Shown here: positions 28,917 to 36,821 of the stretch, piece by piece
Numbering within the stretch: the stretch's first letter is position 1
How the letters are laid out: the number at the start of each line of letters is the position of its first letter
Source: Mesorhizobium muleiense
GTDB taxonomy: Bacteria > Pseudomonadota > Alphaproteobacteria > Rhizobiales > Rhizobiaceae
Length of the DNA: 64,000 nucleotides
NCBI RefSeq assembly: GCF_900099905.1
Contig: NZ_FNEE01000004.1
Span: forward strand, 294,108-358,107
Direction: 5' to 3'
Notes under the pieces: model-generated
Seen by the model: the letters and a program-made list of their open reading frames with translations, nothing else
What the model was told of the DNA's origin: nothing
Database searches by the model: none
Made by a program: the position numbers and the translations under genes

Positions 28917-29366
28917 GGAGCCGCCAACTTTCTCGCCAAAGCTCGAAAAAAACTGTCCGGCCAGTTTCTTCGATGTCGATTCGATCAGCCGGCTGCCGAG
29001 CTGGGCGATCTTGCCGCCGACATCGGCCTTGGCCGCATATCTGAGAATCGTCGCCTCCGGGCCATCGGCGGTCAGCGTCACATCGGCGCCGCCTTTGGCG
29101 AAGCCGGCGATGCCGCCCTTGCCCTCGCCCTGGATGGTGTAGGAATGCGGCGGGTTGAGATTCCTGAGCGTCACCTCGCCGTTGAACGTCGCCTTGATCG
29201 GGCCGATCTTGACCACCACGGTCGCCGCCATCTCGGTGTCCGACTTCTTCTCGAGGCTCTGGCAGCCCGGAATGGTCTGCCTCAGAACGTCCGGGTCGTT
29301 CAGCGCCTCCCACACCTTTTGCAAGGGTGCGGCGATGCGTTCCTCGCCTTCGATAACCAAAGCCAT
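28905..29366 (-). CDS. CoxG-like (SRPBCC) protein
   Basis: 153-residue START-fold protein of the carbon monoxide dehydrogenase subunit G family. Conserved blocks: IAAPLQKVWEALNDPDVL, TIPGCQSLEK, YTIQGEGKGGIAGFAKGGA and LTADGPEATILRYAAKADVGG. ATG at 29366 with GGGAGATTTTG upstream. In CO oxidisers CoxG helps recruit CoxDE to the membrane, but no coxMSL or coxDEF gene lies in the window, so this is an orphan member whose partner is unknown. Divergent from the dehydratase at 29522. The C-terminal Pro tail derives from the repeat. Confidence 0.85.
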   Translation of the reverse strand: MALVIEGEERIAAPLQKVWEALNDPDVLRQTIPGCQSLEKKSDTEMAATVVVKIGPIKATFNGEVTLRNLNPPHSYTIQGEGKGGIAGFAKGGADVTLTADGPEATILRYAAKADVGGKIAQLGSRLIESTSKKLAGQFFSSFGEKVGGSPPP

Positions 29367-29496
29367 CAAAATCTCCCGGATACGAATTGACACCCCGATG
29401 CGGTCTAGCGTGGGGGTAAACACATGTCTATCGCACCAAAGTCCGGAATCGGATGGCGCGTGCCTCTTGCCTGCTCTCGCGCGTTGTCATATCGAT

Positions 29497-29507
29497 TTGT
29501 CATACAA
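29497..29507. promoter_or_regulatory. GntR-like operator candidate upstream of the sugar-acid dehydratase
   Basis: Palindrome TTGT-CAT-ACAA centred 20 bases before the dehydratase start, with a half-related TTGTCAT 13 bases to the left (29484-29490). The motif resembles FadR-subfamily GntR operators. No GntR gene is in the window, so the regulator would act in trans. Based only on symmetry and position. Confidence 0.4.
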
Positions 29508-29521
29508 ATACGGAGACCATG

Positions 29522-31327
29522 ATGGCCGGCGCCCCCACGCAGAAAAAGAAATTTCGCTCGCAGGAGTGGTTCGACAATCCCGACAATCCGGGGATGACGG
29601 CGCTTTACCTCGAGCGCTACCTGAATTACGGGCTGACGCGTGCCGAACTGATGTCGGGCAAGCCGCTGATCGGCATCGCCCAGACAGGCTCGGATCTGTC
29701 GCCCTGCAACCGCCATCATCTCGAGCTGGCCAAGCGCGTGCGCGAGGGCATCGTCTCGATGGGCGGCATCCCTTTCGAGTTCCCGTGCCACCCGATCCAG
29801 GAGACGGGCAAACGCCCGACCGCCGCACTCGACCGCAACCTCGCCTATCTCGGCTTGGTCGAGGTGCTCTACGGCTATCCGCTTGACGGCGTCGTGCTCA
29901 CCATCGGCTGCGACAAGACGACGCCGGCCCTGCTGATGGCCGCCGCCACCGTCAACATTCCGGCAATCGCGCTGTCGGTCGGCCCGATGCTCAACGGCTG
30001 GCACAAGGGCAAGCGCACCGGCTCCGGCACCATCGTCTGGGAATCGCGCCAGCGCCTGTCGGCCGGCGAGATCGGCTATGACGAGTTCATGGACATCGTC
30101 GCCTCCTCGGCGCCGTCCACCGGCTATTGCAACACAATGGGAACCGCAACCACCATGAACTCGTTGGCCGAGGCCCTCGGCATGCAGCTGCCGGGCTCGG
30201 CCGCCATTCCGGCGCCCTACCGCGAGCGCGGCCAGATCGCCTATGAGACGGGAAAACGCATCGTCGACATGGTGCATGAGGATCTAAAACCCTCCGACGT
30301 CATGACCCGCCAGGCCTTCGAGAACGCCATCGTTGTCAACTCGGCCATCGGCGGCTCGACCAACGCGCCGATCCACCTCAACGCCATCGCCCGCCATCTC
30401 GGCGTGCCGCTCGACAATGACGATTGGCAGACGGTCGGCCTGAAAGTGCCGCTCATCGTCAACCTGCAGCCGTCGGGCGAATATCTCGGCGAGGATTATC
30501 ACCATGCCGGCGGTGTGCCGGCGGTGGTCGCCGAACTGATGAAGGCCGGGTTGCTGCCTCATCCCGACGCCATGACGGTCAACGGCAAGACGATCGGCGC
30601 CAATTGCAGCGGGGCCGTCAACGAGAATCTCGATGTTATCCGCACCGTCGCCGAGCCGCTGAAGGCCAATGCCGGCTTCATCAATCTTAGGGGTAATCTG
30701 TTCGATTCGGCGATCATGAAGACCAGCGGCATCTCGCCCGAATTCCGCGAGCGCTATCTATCGAACCCGAACGACCCCGAGGCCTTCGAGGGCAACGCCA
30801 TGGTCTTCGACGGGCCAGAGGACTACCACGCCCGCATCGACGATCCGGCGCAAGGCATCGACGAGCACACCATCCTGTTCATGCGCGGCGCCGGCCCGAT
30901 CGGTTATCCCGGCGGCGCCGAAGTCGTCAACATGCAGCCGCCGGCCCATCTCATCAAGAAGGGCATCCATGCGCTGGCCTGCATCGGCGACGGCCGCCAG
31001 TCGGGCACCTCGGGCTCGCCGTCGATCCTCAACGCCTCGCCCGAAGCCGCCATAGGCGGCGGGCTGGCGCTGTTGAAGACCGGCGACCGCGTCCGCATCG
31101 ACCTGCGCAAGGGCACTGCCGACATTCTCGTCACCGATGACGAGATTACGCGCCGGCGCGCCGAGCTGCAGAACAATGGCGGCTATCGCTACCCCGAGCA
31201 CCAGACGCCGTGGCAGGAAATCCAGCGCGGCATGGTCGACCAGTTTTCCGAAGGAATGGTGTTGAAGCCGGCGGTGAAATACCAGGATGTGGCACACACT
31301 CGCGGCGTGCCGCGGGACAATCACTGA
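29522..31327 (+). CDS. IlvD/Edd-family sugar-acid dehydratase (arabonate/xylonate dehydratase type)
   Basis: 601-residue Fe-S dehydratase. Conserved blocks include [60 protein letters not shown] and [20 protein letters not shown]. These fit the L-arabonate/D-xylonate/galactonate dehydratase group better than true IlvD (present at 1409) or Edd. It would convert an aldonic acid to its 2-keto-3-deoxy derivative. Two ATGs are adjacent (29519 and 29522); the second is better spaced from GGAG. No kinase or aldolase for the product is nearby. Confidence 0.88.
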   Translation: MAGAPTQKKKFRSQEWFDNPDNPGMTALYLERYLNYGLTRAELMSGKPLIGIAQTGSDLSPCNRHHLELAKRVREGIVSMGGIPFEFPCHPIQETGKRPTAALDRNLAYLGLVEVLYGYPLDGVVLTIGCDKTTPALLMAAATVNIPAIALSVGPMLNGWHKGKRTGSGTIVWESRQRLSAGEIGYDEFMDIVASSAPSTGYCNTMGTATTMNSLAEALGMQLPGSAAIPAPYRERGQIAYETGKRIVDMVHEDLKPSDVMTRQAFENAIVVNSAIGGSTNAPIHLNAIARHLGVPLDNDDWQTVGLKVPLIVNLQPSGEYLGEDYHHAGGVPAVVAELMKAGLLPHPDAMTVNGKTIGANCSGAVNENLDVIRTVAEPLKANAGFINLRGNLFDSAIMKTSGISPEFRERYLSNPNDPEAFEGNAMVFDGPEDYHARIDDPAQGIDEHTILFMRGAGPIGYPGGAEVVNMQPPAHLIKKGIHALACIGDGRQSGTSGSPSILNASPEAAIGGGLALLKTGDRVRIDLRKGTADILVTDDEITRRRAELQNNGGYRYPEHQTPWQEIQRGMVDQFSEGMVLKPAVKYQDVAHTRGVPRDNH

Positions 31328-31342
31328 ACGCCTCTTTTCTTG

Positions 31343-31483
31343 CCTTCTCCCCTTGTGGGAGAAGGTGTCGCCGAAGGCGACGGATGAGGGGTGCTCCAGC
31401 TTGGCACCGACGCACTCCGTCCAGCACCCCTCATCCGGCTCGTCGCTGCGCGCCGATCCACCTTCTCCCACAAGGGGAGAAGG
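31343..31483. repeat. Palindromic intergenic repeat, family A copy 3
   Basis: Perfect 23-bp arms at 31343-31365 and 31461-31483, identical in core to copy 1 (CTCCCCTTGTGGGAG), with TGTCGCCGAAGGCGACGGAT next to the left arm exactly as in copy 1. It separates the convergent dehydratase and GFA genes. Confidence 0.86.
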
Positions 31484-31509
31484 AAGAGCGCCAAGCCGCA
31501 CCCAAGCGC

Positions 31510-31929
31510 CTATAAATAGCCAACAATCTCCGGCGTCTGGTCCTGTCTGTCGCGCTTGCCGTCCTCGTAGACGATTGGGGCTGCGGCGAGTTCCTCTTCG
31601 GTGACGTCGTCGAGGCAGGCGACGTTCACCGCCCAGAAATTCCCGCCCATGAAATCCAGATAGCCGCGCGAGAGAAAATTCGCGCCGCAGTTCGGGCACA
31701 TATAGTGGTTGATGTCGCCTTCCGGCCAGTTCGACGGCGTCGCCTTGTACTCCCGCATCCGGTCGCGGCCGTCCGTCACCCGCACGGCCTCATAGGCGGC
31801 AAAGGATTTCCGGTAGCCGAGTTTCCAGCAGAAGCTGCAATTGCATTTGCGGATGCCCTCAGCGAGGTCGATTTCGGCTTCGAAACGCACTGCACCGCAA
31901 TGGCAGCTGCCGTGATAGGTCTTTTTCAT
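31510..31929 (-). CDS. GFA family (glutathione-dependent formaldehyde-activating type) Zn protein
   Basis: 139-residue CENP-V/GFA-fold protein. Zinc ligands are visible as SCHCGAVRFE near the N-terminus, KCNCSFCWKLG, and YMCPNCGANFLS. ATG at 31929 is backed by GGGAGGAAACCC; the upstream in-frame extension is rejected. Family members were named for S-hydroxymethylglutathione formation, but most lack proven activity, so the role is uncertain. It could help detoxify formaldehyde produced by the N-demethylating oxidoreductase at 7783, an inference from content rather than linkage. Divergent from the chromate unit across 187 bases. Confidence 0.88.
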   Translation of the reverse strand: MKKTYHGSCHCGAVRFEAEIDLAEGIRKCNCSFCWKLGYRKSFAAYEAVRVTDGRDRMREYKATPSNWPEGDINHYMCPNCGANFLSRGYLDFMGGNFWAVNVACLDDVTEEELAAAPIVYEDGKRDRQDQTPEIVGYL

Positions 31930-32116
31930 GGGTTTCCTCCCAAACATGTCCTGGCTCCGCTGCCCGCCGGAGCCAGAGCATCCTTTGCTCCAGGCATGGC
32001 GCTTGACAAGCGGGCGCGACAAATCCACGATCATGGCAAGGGGTGCATCGCGACGACCCCGTGAGGCGTCAGCCCAACGTTCGCGTCCAAGCTTCTCTCT
32101 CAAGGAGGTGGACGCC

Positions 32117-32935
32117 ATGCCGTCGACAACCGCTATCACCGTATCGCAACTGTCCCGTCTGATTGGTCTGCCGGGCGCGCCCGCGATCATCGATATTCGC
32201 ATCGAAGAGGATTACAGCGCCGATCCGCGCCTGCTGCCGGCCTCAAACCGGCGTGATTTCAAAACCGTCTCGACCTGGGCATCCGAATTCGCCGGCAGCC
32301 GAGTGACGGTCGTCTGCCAAAAAGGGCAAAAGCTCTCGCAAGGCGTGGCCGCATGGCTGCGGCATGAAGGCATTGCCGCCGAATCCCTCGAAAGCGGGTT
32401 CGAGGCCTGGCGCGATGCCAAGGGGCCTTTGATCGATGCCGGCAAGATACCAACCCGCGACGAAAGGGGCCGCACCGTGTGGGTGACGCGGAGCCGCCCG
32501 AAGGTCGATCGCATCGCCTGCCCCTGGCTGATCAGGCGCTTCATCGATTCGGGCGCGGTCTTCCTCTTTGTCGAGGCGGCCGAAGTGTCGGCCGTTGCGG
32601 ACCGCTTTCAGGCCGTGCCTTTCGACATCGACAATGTGTTCTGGACTCACCGGGACGAACGCTGCACCTTCGACACGATGATCGAAGAGTTCGGGCTCGA
32701 ATCCGAGGCGCTCGACCGCCTGGCCATGATCGTGCGCGCCGCCGATACCGCACGCCTCGATTTGGTTCCCCAGGCAGCCGGATTCCTGGCCGCCTCGCTT
32801 GGCCTGTCGCGGATGTTTCGCGACGATCTGGAACAGCTGGAGGCAGGCATGCTGCTCTACGACGCGTTTTTCCGATGGTGCCGCGATGCCACCGAGGAGA
32901 CGCACAATTGGCCAAGCGCGAGCAAGCCATCATGA
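32117..32935 (+). CDS. chrB: Rhodanese-ChrB fusion, chromate resistance protein
   Basis: 272-residue two-domain protein. Residues 1-105 are a rhodanese-like domain with potential active Cys67 in VVCQKGQKLSQG; residues 115-265 match the C-terminal ChrB domain (WVTRSRPKVDRIACPWLIRR, then FDIDNVFWTHRDERCTFDTM). ChrB proteins sense chromate and control chrA, but this form lacks the usual N-terminal DNA-binding part, so it may act as an accessory or thiol-based detoxification protein rather than a repressor. ATG at 32117 has CAAGGAGGTGGACGCC. Its stop overlaps chrA by four bases (ATGA). Confidence 0.85.
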   Translation: MPSTTAITVSQLSRLIGLPGAPAIIDIRIEEDYSADPRLLPASNRRDFKTVSTWASEFAGSRVTVVCQKGQKLSQGVAAWLRHEGIAAESLESGFEAWRDAKGPLIDAGKIPTRDERGRTVWVTRSRPKVDRIACPWLIRRFIDSGAVFLFVEAAEVSAVADRFQAVPFDIDNVFWTHRDERCTFDTMIEEFGLESEALDRLAMIVRAADTARLDLVPQAAGFLAASLGLSRMFRDDLEQLEAGMLLYDAFFRWCRDATEETHNWPSASKPS

Positions 32936-34359
32936 GCGCCCCGGCTTCTGACAAAACGGGGGCTTCTGACAAAACGGGGGCTTTGGGAAAAACGGCCGAG
33001 ATCGTCGAAGCGCCGGCTGCGCCAAGCTTCCGTGAAGGCGTAAAACTCTGGGCGAAAATCGGCCTGCTCAGCTTCGGCGGGCCGGCCGGCCAGATCGCGC
33101 TCATGCACAGGGAATTGGTCGAGGAACGGCGTTGGATCGGCGAGCAACGTTTCCTGCATGCGTTGAACTACTGCATGCTGCTGCCCGGCCCTGAAGCCCA
33201 GCAACTCGCCATCTATATCGGCTGGCTGCTGCACCGGACGATCGGCGGCCTGGTCGCCGGCATCCTGTTCGTCGCGCCGGGCGCGCTTGTGATGCTCACC
33301 TTGAGCATCCTCTATGCGCTGTATGGCGACGCTCCGCTCGTCGAGGCACTGTTTTTCGGGGTAAAGGCGGCCGTGCTCGCCATCGTGATCGAGGCGATGA
33401 TCCGGATCGGACGTCGTGCCCTGAAGAACCGGGTCATGGTTTCGATCGCGCTCGCCGCCTTCATCGCCATCTATGCATTGAACATGCCGTTTCCGCTCAT
33501 CGTCCTGCTTGCCGGCCTGGCGGGCTGGATTGGCAATCGTGTTGCGCCGGCGCTTTTTTCCGGCGCGGCGCACGGCAAGGACGCGGTTCCCGACATCAAG
33601 GGCGCGGTCGACCTGATGTTCGAGCGCGGCGAGCTGGCCCACGTCAGGCCGACGCGATGGCATGCGCCGCGCACCGTCGCGATCTGGCTGCCGATCTGGC
33701 TCGGGCCGGTGCTGCTGATCTGGGCGTTCACCGGATCCGCCAGCGTGTGGACGCAGATCGGCGGCTTCTTCAGCGTCATGGCGGTCGTCACCTTCGGCGG
33801 CGCCTACGCAGTCCTTGCCTATGTCGCGCAGGCAGCGGTCGAGTCCTTCGGCTGGCTCGCACCCGGTGAGATGGTCGATGGCCTCGGGCTTGCCGAAACC
33901 ACGCCGGGTCCACTCATACTCGTCCTGCAGTTCGTCGGCTTTCTGGCCGCGTTCCGCCAATCCGGATCGTTGAGCCCGCTGCTTGCCGGATCGCTTGGGG
34001 CGATGCTCACCCTGTGGGCGACGTTCACGCCTTGCTTCTTCTGGATATTCCTCGGCGCGCCCTATATCGAATCCCTGCGCGACAACAAGGCGCTGTCGGC
34101 GGCGCTGGGCGCGATCACCGCCGCCGTCGTCGGCGTCATCATGAATCTCGCTCTGTGGTTCGGCTTGCACGTCATCTTCGGCGAGGTGCGCAACGTCGGG
34201 CTTGGCATGGACGTGCCGGTGTTCTCGTCCATCGACTGGGGTGCGGCGCTGCTGTCGTGTGCTGCAATGATCGCCATCCTGAAGCTGAAGATCGGCATGC
34301 TGCCGACGCTGGCGGGATCGGCCCTCGCCGGTATTTTGTTGCTGGCGGCGAGCGGTTAG
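32932..34359 (+). CDS. chrA: Chromate transporter
   Basis: 475-residue membrane protein of the two-domain CHR family that expels chromate. Two homologous halves are visible, each with a family motif: LLSFGGPAGQIALMHRELV plus LPGPEAQQLAIYIGWLLH in the first and VVTFGGAYAVLAYVAQAAV plus LAETTPGPLILVLQFVGF in the second; about ten to twelve hydrophobic helices. ATG at 32932 overlaps the chrB stop. The first residues are a repeat (ASDKTG-ASDKTG-ALGKTA) encoded by 18-bp tandem units at 32943-32996. A longer in-frame reading from 32479 is antisense-like shadow of chrB and is rejected. Confidence 0.93.
   Translation: MSAPASDKTGASDKTGALGKTAEIVEAPAAPSFREGVKLWAKIGLLSFGGPAGQIALMHRELVEERRWIGEQRFLHALNYCMLLPGPEAQQLAIYIGWLLHRTIGGLVAGILFVAPGALVMLTLSILYALYGDAPLVEALFFGVKAAVLAIVIEAMIRIGRRALKNRVMVSIALAAFIAIYALNMPFPLIVLLAGLAGWIGNRVAPALFSGAAHGKDAVPDIKGAVDLMFERGELAHVRPTRWHAPRTVAIWLPIWLGPVLLIWAFTGSASVWTQIGGFFSVMAVVTFGGAYAVLAYVAQAAVESFGWLAPGEMVDGLGLAETTPGPLILVLQFVGFLAAFRQSGSLSPLLAGSLGAMLTLWATFTPCFFWIFLGAPYIESLRDNKALSAALGAITAAVVGVIMNLALWFGLHVIFGEVRNVGLGMDVPVFSSIDWGAALLSCAAMIAILKLKIGMLPTLAGSALAGILLLAASG
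32943..32996 (+). repeat. 18-bp tandem repeat in the chrA N-terminal coding region
   Basis: Two exact copies of GGCTTCTGACAAAACGGG (32943-32960 and 32961-32978) followed by a diverged third (32979-32996). In frame it adds six residues per unit (ASDKTG) to the cytoplasmic N-terminus of ChrA, so copy number changes would not shift the frame. Confidence 0.9.
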
Positions 34360-34410
34360 CGGCTGCCTGCGGCGGGCTTCGCTGCGGTCGGGCATTCGGA
34401 CAGGAACATC

Positions 34411-34809
34411 ATGGCGAAACGGCGCTCCTCCCTGGGCTTCCTTGGAATGTTCGGCCGTTCAGGCGACCTCCGGCAACTCGACGCCGCGTTGCGCGGCGTC
34501 GACCTTCATCCCGCCCTTGTGCCGGAAGGAGCAAAGCTCACCATCGTCAATCTGATGAAGGACCACTGGTCCGACGAGCCGCCGCCACAGGCCTATCCGC
34601 CGGTGGCGCAGCTGCTTGGCTATTGTATTGCCGGGCCGGAAGCATTCGAGCAATCCAACGGCCTTCGACATAGGCTGGATGCGGAGCGCCGGCTCGAGGC
34701 GGCACTTGAGGCCGGCGACAGCTTCGATGCGCAAATCATACTGATGACGCTGCATGCCAGGCTGATCAGTGGCGAGGTCGTCGAGCGCTACGGGTTGAGC
34801 GCCGACTAG
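34411..34809 (+). CDS. Conserved hypothetical protein following chrA
   Basis: 132-residue soluble protein, not recognised. It starts with a basic stretch (MAKRRSSLGFLGMFGR) and has no signal peptide or membrane helix; the middle contains YPPVAQLLGYCIAGPEAFEQ and the end is helical (LEAGDSFDAQIILMTLHARL). It begins 51 bases after chrA on the same strand, so it is probably the third gene of the chromate unit. ATG at 34411 follows CGGACAGGAACATC, a modest ribosome site. A palindromic repeat begins at its stop codon. Confidence 0.7.
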   Translation: MAKRRSSLGFLGMFGRSGDLRQLDAALRGVDLHPALVPEGAKLTIVNLMKDHWSDEPPPQAYPPVAQLLGYCIAGPEAFEQSNGLRHRLDAERRLEAALEAGDSFDAQIILMTLHARLISGEVVERYGLSAD

Positions 34810-34857
34810 ACCATGATCCCGAAACGTGGAACCCGGTTTTCGGAAAAGATCATGGTC
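34809..34857. repeat. Palindromic repeat (CCATGATC/GATCATGG type)
   Basis: 49-bp imperfect palindrome from GACCATGATCCCGAAA to TTTTCGGAAAAGATCATGGTC. It begins at the last base of the preceding stop codon. Related to module 2 of the mosaic at 36665-36712 (CATGATCC...GGTCATG). Confidence 0.75.
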
Positions 34858-34875
34858 AAACAAAGAGGTAGAGCC

Positions 34876-34898
34876 CCATCCCGATTTTGTCGGGATGG
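34876..34898. terminator. Stem-loop between the chromate unit and the MttB-like gene
   Basis: Perfect 9-bp stem CCATCCCGA / TCGGGATGG around TTTTG, nested in an outer AGAGCC/GGCTCT pair (34870-34908). It lies between convergent genes and could end transcription from either side, although no long T-run follows. It may equally be another repeat module. Confidence 0.5.
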
Positions 34899-34931
34899 AT
34901 TAGGCTCTGACCGTTTTGACGGGAACCGTCT

Positions 34932-36521
34932 TCAGCCGCCCATGCCGCTGCGCGGCAGTTGGATCAGATTGCCGAAGCGGGCCCGCAACTTGTCGTCGAC
35001 CGGCCTGGGCACATGGCGCGGGAAGCGCTCGGCGAGGATGCGGTTCTTCTCGATGATCGCCCGCTGCAGGATGTCAGGCCTGCCTTTCTCGTTCCATTCC
35101 TTCGGCGAAAAGCGGTCGCCGACCGCCGGATAGAAATATTCCGTCTGCATCAGCCGCAGTGTCTGCTCGTTGCCGAGGTAATGACCCGGCCCCTTCAGGC
35201 AGACGTCGGCGATGGTGTCTATCGACAGCGACTCATCGGTCACCTCGATGCCGCGCACGCAGCGCAGGCAATGGCCCAGCATGTCGTTGTCGATGATCAG
35301 GCTTTCCAGGCAAAAGCCGAGCAGCGAGGCGTGCATGCCGGCCGATTCGTAGACGAGGTTGAGGCCGGCAAGGCCGGCCATTACGTCAGTGATGCCCTTT
35401 TCGTAACCGGACTGAATGTCGGGCAGTTTCGAATCCGTCATGCCGGCGGCCGAACCGCCGGGCAGGTCGTAGAATTGCGCCATCTGGGCGCAGGCAGCGG
35501 TCAGCACCGCTTGCTCGGCCGAGCCGCCGGACATGGCGCCGGTCCTGAGGTCGGAGACGAACGGCCAGGTGCCGAAGATCGCCGGATGCCCGGGTTTGAT
35601 GGCGTTGACATAGACGAGGCCGGCGAGCACCTCGGCCACCGCTTGCACCACCGCACCGGCGATCGCCGCCGGCGCCGTGGCGCCCGCCTGGCCGGCCGAC
35701 AGCAGCAGGATCGGAATGCCGCCTTCGACGCAGGCCTCGAGCACGCCGCAGGCATCCTCGGCAAACTTCATCGGCGGCACGACAAAACAGTTCGAATTGG
35801 AGACGAAAGGCCGGGCGCGAAAATTCTCTTCGCCGCCGGCAATCGCGTAAAGCATGTCGAGCGCCGGCTTGACGTTCTCGCGCACCGTGAAGGATGTGCC
35901 GACATGCTTCGACGTGCCCATCACGCAGGCGTAAAGCGTGTTGAAATCCATGTCGAGCGGATCGGGGATGTCGCGCGGCACCATCGGCCGCTGGAAGAAA
36001 TGGATGTTGTCGAGCCCTTCGACGATCCGGGCGGCGTCATAGATGTCCTGCAGCAGCGACTCGCGATAACAGCGCTTCTCGACGTCGACCAGGTGCACGG
36101 CGGCGCCCGCCGTGCCGTAATGCACGCGCTTGCCCTGGATCAGCATGTCGTGCTTGGGATCCTGGCCGTGCAGGGTGAAATGGCGTGCCGCCTTCTTGAC
36201 GGTGTCGAGGACGAGCGCGCGCGGAAAAAGGATGCGGCCGTCCTCGCTGAGCGTGGCGCCGGCCCTGGTCAGCGCCTCGATGCACGATGGGATGGCATTG
36301 GCGAAGCCGACCGTTTCAAGCAGCGTCAGCACCGCTTCGTGAATGCGCTCGCGGTCGTTTTCGCTGAGTGGCCCGTAGCTTCCGCCTTCGAGGCCGGCGC
36401 GCACCGGCTTGATATCGTCGGCAAGGGGTGCTGCCCGCATGGCGCGACGTGCTTCGCGCCCGCCGGAACGCCGCGAACGCTGGTCCGAGGGCGTATCCGG
36501 CTTCTCAACAGCCACTGACAT
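34932..36521 (-). CDS. MttB-like (trimethylamine methyltransferase family) protein, non-pyrrolysine
   Basis: 529-residue TIM-barrel protein of the MttB superfamily. No in-frame TAG occurs, so it lacks the pyrrolysine of archaeal MttB; such homologues include glycine-betaine, proline-betaine and carnitine methyltransferases, which transfer a methyl group to a corrinoid protein. Family blocks: HYGTAGAAVHLVD near residue 160, GTSKHVGTSFTVRENVKPAL, FVSNSNCFVVPPMKFAED and a C-terminal GHYLGNEQTLRLMQTEYFYP. No corrinoid (MtbC-like) gene is nearby, so methyl acceptor and substrate are unknown. ATG at 36521 has GGTGGAG upstream. A 16-bp tandem duplication precedes it at 36558-36589. Confidence 0.88.
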   Translation of the reverse strand: MSVAVEKPDTPSDQRSRRSGGREARRAMRAAPLADDIKPVRAGLEGGSYGPLSENDRERIHEAVLTLLETVGFANAIPSCIEALTRAGATLSEDGRILFPRALVLDTVKKAARHFTLHGQDPKHDMLIQGKRVHYGTAGAAVHLVDVEKRCYRESLLQDIYDAARIVEGLDNIHFFQRPMVPRDIPDPLDMDFNTLYACVMGTSKHVGTSFTVRENVKPALDMLYAIAGGEENFRARPFVSNSNCFVVPPMKFAEDACGVLEACVEGGIPILLLSAGQAGATAPAAIAGAVVQAVAEVLAGLVYVNAIKPGHPAIFGTWPFVSDLRTGAMSGGSAEQAVLTAACAQMAQFYDLPGGSAAGMTDSKLPDIQSGYEKGITDVMAGLAGLNLVYESAGMHASLLGFCLESLIIDNDMLGHCLRCVRGIEVTDESLSIDTIADVCLKGPGHYLGNEQTLRLMQTEYFYPAVGDRFSPKEWNEKGRPDILQRAIIEKNRILAERFPRHVPRPVDDKLRARFGNLIQLPRSGMGG

Positions 36522-36557
36522 GGGAGGCACTCCACCTTTAGCTGCGAAGCGGGCGGC

Positions 36558-36589
36558 GGTGGTTGGTCCACCAGGTGGTTGGTCCACCA
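36558..36589. promoter_or_regulatory. Tandem GntR-like operators upstream of the MttB-like gene
   Basis: Two exact copies of GGTGGTTGGTCCACCA head to tail (36558-36573, 36574-36589). Each holds the palindrome TGGTCCACCA (36564-36573 and 36580-36589), 16 bp centre to centre. TTGGTnnACCA palindromes are operator cores of FadR-subfamily GntR repressors. The pair ends 37 bases before the MttB start, overlapping a likely promoter or early leader. Confidence 0.6.
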
Positions 36590-36607
36590 TCGTCCGCTTC
36601 GTCCCCC

Positions 36608-36712
36608 TTAGAGCGCCGCGCGTCCACTTGGACGCGCAAAGGACGCTCTAACACTTTCTTGCTTGCGCATGATCCTTTCCGGAAACCGAAGATTGGTTTC
36701 CGGGTCATGCGC
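36608..36712. repeat. Two-module RIME-like palindromic mosaic, copy 2 (divergent)
   Basis: Module 1 at 36608-36652 (TTAGAGCGCCGCGCGTCC to GGACGCTCTAAC) and a variant module 2 at 36665-36712 (GCGCATGATCCTTTCCGG to CCGGGTCATGCGC). Same module order as at 13413. It fills a third of the 300-base gap between the MttB-like and MocR genes; the remaining 36713-36821 shows no gene. Confidence 0.82.
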
Positions 36713-36821
36713 TATGCCTCGAACTATGCCGCCGGCATTGGCACAGCCTATAAGCCAGACGGTTCCGTCGCATATGCCAGGGGGCTAAACAACGGTGGCC
36801 GGTCACGGCCCCGACGAGGCA

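Noticed and set aside
28905..29366. Part of a carbon monoxide dehydrogenase operon
   Set aside because: No coxM, coxS, coxL or coxDEF homologue is present in the window.
32479..32931. Upstream extension of chrA
   Set aside because: Overlaps chrB in another frame; ChrA similarity starts after the ATG at 32932 with the ATGA overlap.
34932..36521. Pyrrolysine-containing trimethylamine methyltransferase
   Set aside because: The reading frame has no in-frame TAG, so pyrrolysine cannot be encoded.
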